Shown: piece by piece, positions 62,320-64,000 of the stretch
Position numbering within the stretch: the first letter of the stretch is position 1
How the letters are laid out: each line of letters opens with the position of its first letter
Assembly: GCF_023242365.1 (NCBI RefSeq)
Contig: NZ_JALLIX010000011.1
Span: 62,001-126,000 of the forward strand
Length of the DNA: 64,000 nt
DNA from: Pseudomonas sp. MWU13-2100
GTDB lineage: Bacteria > Pseudomonadota > Gammaproteobacteria > Pseudomonadales > Pseudomonadaceae
Direction: 5' to 3'
Notes under the pieces: generated by a model
The model's input: the letters and a program-made list of their open reading frames with translations, nothing else
What the model was told of the DNA's origin: nothing
The model's database searches: none
Translations under genes and position numbers: made by a program

Positions 62320-63420
62320 TCAGTACTCGATCCGCACATCGCCCTTCGGCACGCTGCAGCACGACAGGATATAACCCTCGGCCACATCGTCGTCAGTGAT
62401 CCCGCCGTTGTGCTCCATCTCCACTTCGCCGCCCAGCTTCAGCACCTTGCAGGTCCCGCAGATGCCCATGCCGCAGGCCTTGGGAATCATCAGGCCAAGC
62501 TTGGCCGCCGCCGCGTGCACGGTTTCTCCCGGTGCCACGCGAATGCTCTTGCCGGTCGCGGTGAATTCCACCTGGTGCAAGTCCGCGGCATCCACTTCCG
62601 GCGCCTCGGCGGCCTGTTCGGCCTGTTCCACCGCGTCGGCACGGGCTTCCGCAGGCGTCGCGCCAAACGACTCCTCATGATAACGGCTCATATCGAACCC
62701 GGCCGCTTCCAGCAGACGCTTGACCGCATTCATATATGGCGTCGGGCCACAGCAGAACACTTCACGCTCAAGGAAGTCCGGCGCCATCAACTCCAGCATC
62801 TTGTGGTTCAGATAACCGCGATAGCCAGCCCAAGGCTCGCCCAGGCCGTGCTTTTCACAAATCAGGTGCAAGCTGAAGTTATCGATCCGCGACGCCATAT
62901 GCTCCAGCTCGCGGTGATAGATGATGTCCTTGGGCGAACGGGCGCTGTGGATAAACACCATGTCGACATTCCCGTTGGTGTCGTAGAACCAGCGGGCCAT
63001 GGACATCACCGGGGTGATACCGACGCCGCCGCTCAGGTACAGCACCTTCGGGCTCGGGAAGTCGATGGCGTTGAACAGCCCCACCGGCCCGTGCACCGCC
63101 AGTTCCTGGCCTTCGTGCAGGGTGTCGTGCAACCAGTTCGAGACTCGACCGCCGGGCACACGCTTGATGGTCACGGAAAAGCTGTAGGGCACCGAGGGCG
63201 AGCTGGAAATGGTGTAGGAGCGCATGATCGGCTCGCCTTCGATCTCCAGCTCCAGGGTGACAAACTGCCCCGGCTTGAAAAAGAACATGATTGGCTGGTC
63301 GGCCATGAAGCAGAAGGTGCGCACGTCCCAGGTTTCCTGGATCACCTTCACGCAGCGCACGATATGCCGACCATTGGCCCAGGTCTGGGTCGTTACCGGA
63401 TTCAGGAAGTTGTTCGACAT
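62320..63420 (-). CDS. gbcB: Glycine betaine demethylase, reductase subunit
   Basis: A 366-residue flavin/iron-sulfur reductase that passes electrons from NAD(P)H to the Rieske oxygenase GbcA. An FAD-binding domain (PIMRSYTISSSPSVPYSFSV, carrying RSYTISS) is followed by an NAD domain (VLYLSGGVGITPVMSMARWF, FCCGPTPYMNAVKRLL). The C-terminal ferredoxin has the [2Fe-2S] cysteines PKACGMGICGTCKVLK plus a final CC. ATG 63420 has GGAG 6 bases upstream. Divergent from gbcA. Confidence 0.95.
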   Translation of the reverse strand: MSNNFLNPVTTQTWANGRHIVRCVKVIQETWDVRTFCFMADQPIMFFFKPGQFVTLELEIEGEPIMRSYTISSSPSVPYSFSVTIKRVPGGRVSNWLHDTLHEGQELAVHGPVGLFNAIDFPSPKVLYLSGGVGITPVMSMARWFYDTNGNVDMVFIHSARSPKDIIYHRELEHMASRIDNFSLHLICEKHGLGEPWAGYRGYLNHKMLELMAPDFLEREVFCCGPTPYMNAVKRLLEAAGFDMSRYHEESFGATPAEARADAVEQAEQAAEAPEVDAADLHQVEFTATGKSIRVAPGETVHAAAAKLGLMIPKACGMGICGTCKVLKLGGEVEMEHNGGITDDDVAEGYILSCCSVPKGDVRIEY

Positions 63421-63704
63421 ATTGTTCTCCACCGCCGACTGTCGGCTCTATGTTGGCGATTCTGCGCAAGGGTCGATGCGACCATTTACCTATCCGCGAC
63501 ATTGGCATGCTTATCGCGACCAGCCCGCAACGACCGGGGGTTGCGCGTCGGGAACGGATTCGGCCATGTCGCCCATGGATAAGGTTCATGTCGCTGCCAG
63601 CCGCACACTCCATCGCAAATGATCCACTGTATTTCCGTACTTGCGTGCTAACCGTATCAGCCACTATTCGCCGGCCACACCGCATGGCCATGAGGACTAA
63701 ATCG
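63421..63704. promoter_or_regulatory. Divergent gbcB/gbcA control region
   Basis: This 284-base region should carry both promoters. In P. aeruginosa the AraC-type activator GbdR controls these genes; I could not point to its site with confidence. No gene seen. Confidence 0.45.
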
Positions 63705-64000
63705 ATGGACGTCACCGCAACCCTGAGCTTGGGCGATCCGCTGGAACCCGCACGCAAGGCCACCGCGCAGATGCTGCAAGAGCGCGAGCGCACCTTCTCC
63801 CTACCACAACCGTTCTACTCCGATGAGCGGCTGTTCGAAATCGATATGCAGGAAATCTTTCAGAAAGAGTGGTTGATCGCCGGCATGACCTGCGAAATCC
63901 CGACCAAGGGCAACTACATGACCCTGCAGATCGGCAAGAACCCGATCATCGTGATTCGCGGCGCCGACGGCGTGGTCCACGCTTTCCACAACGTCTGCCG
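63705..64000 (+). CDS. gbcA: Glycine betaine demethylase, Rieske oxygenase subunit, 3' end outside window
   Basis: The first 98 codons of a Rieske-type oxygenase alpha subunit that removes one methyl of glycine betaine as formaldehyde, giving dimethylglycine. The visible part has SLPQPFYSDERLFEIDMQEI, FQKEWLIAGMTCEIPTKGNY and IIVIRGADGVVHAFHNVCR, which is the start of the Rieske CxH motif. ATG 63705 begins MDVTATLSLGD. Divergent from gbcB, as in other pseudomonads. Confidence 0.93.
   Translation, partial: MDVTATLSLGDPLEPARKATAQMLQERERTFSLPQPFYSDERLFEIDMQEIFQKEWLIAGMTCEIPTKGNYMTLQIGKNPIIVIRGADGVVHAFHNVC

Overview
The window is a high-GC chromosomal segment of a Pseudomonas, most likely of the P. 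fluorescens/P. putida lineage. Evidence for this is the gene content and order (davBA, a tandem acyl-CoA dehydrogenase set, bioB-F-H-C-D, glcB, and fdhA-purU-soxGADB-glyA-ltaE-gbcB/gbcA), the near-identity of several products to P. putida proteins as I remember them, and many fluorescens-type REP palindromes. No rRNA, tRNA, transposase, prophage or CRISPR array was seen.

Layout: 1-5.5 kb holds the end of a chemoreceptor gene, a small DUF6124-type gene, a decayed hipA beside an intact hipB-like gene, a Fic protein with its own tandem operator, and an Lrp regulator. 5.8-8.3 kb is the lysine-degradation pair davB-davA. 8.3-11.4 kb has a small ORF, a RelE/XRE toxin-antitoxin pair, and a class-III aminotransferase with a MOSC protein, divergent from a LysR gene. 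12.6-20 kb has three paralogous FadE-type acyl-CoA dehydrogenases and a membrane diguanylate cyclase; the 18-20 kb gene has a double PsrA-type box. 20.8-25.4 kb is the biotin set, with a BirA-type operator between bioB and divergent comF. 26.4-38.4 kb is mostly housekeeping (modE, phoX-like, srkA, rarD, gcvR-like, glcB, a receiver protein, a cNMP/CBS/DUF294 protein, a DnaQ-like exonuclease).

38.6-47.9 kb is the accessory part. It holds three stand-alone mini-Rhs genes with a shared core of about 170 residues and unrelated tails, a decayed proline-rich tail, an ECF sigma/anti-sigma pair with an internally deleted fasciclin gene, and a Phd/zeta-like toxin-antitoxin pair. One mini-Rhs tail carries three SH3-ligand-like PPLPPR repeats and two PPSY (WW-ligand) motifs, and another has an F-box-like segment. 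None has an evident immunity gene. A conserved 24-nt element precedes all three, and one also has an 11-G tract. I consider this the most interesting system in the window: candidate eukaryote-directed effectors built on an Rhs scaffold.

48.0-64 kb is a one-carbon/choline-betaine catabolic block. GbcAB demethylates glycine betaine, SoxBDAG turns sarcosine into glycine plus a C1 unit, and GlyA, PurU and FdhA handle the glycine and C1 products. LtaE links threonine to glycine. A second ZapA/ZapB-like pair and a chemoreceptor lie inside this block. All assignments come from reading the sequence; no database search was run.
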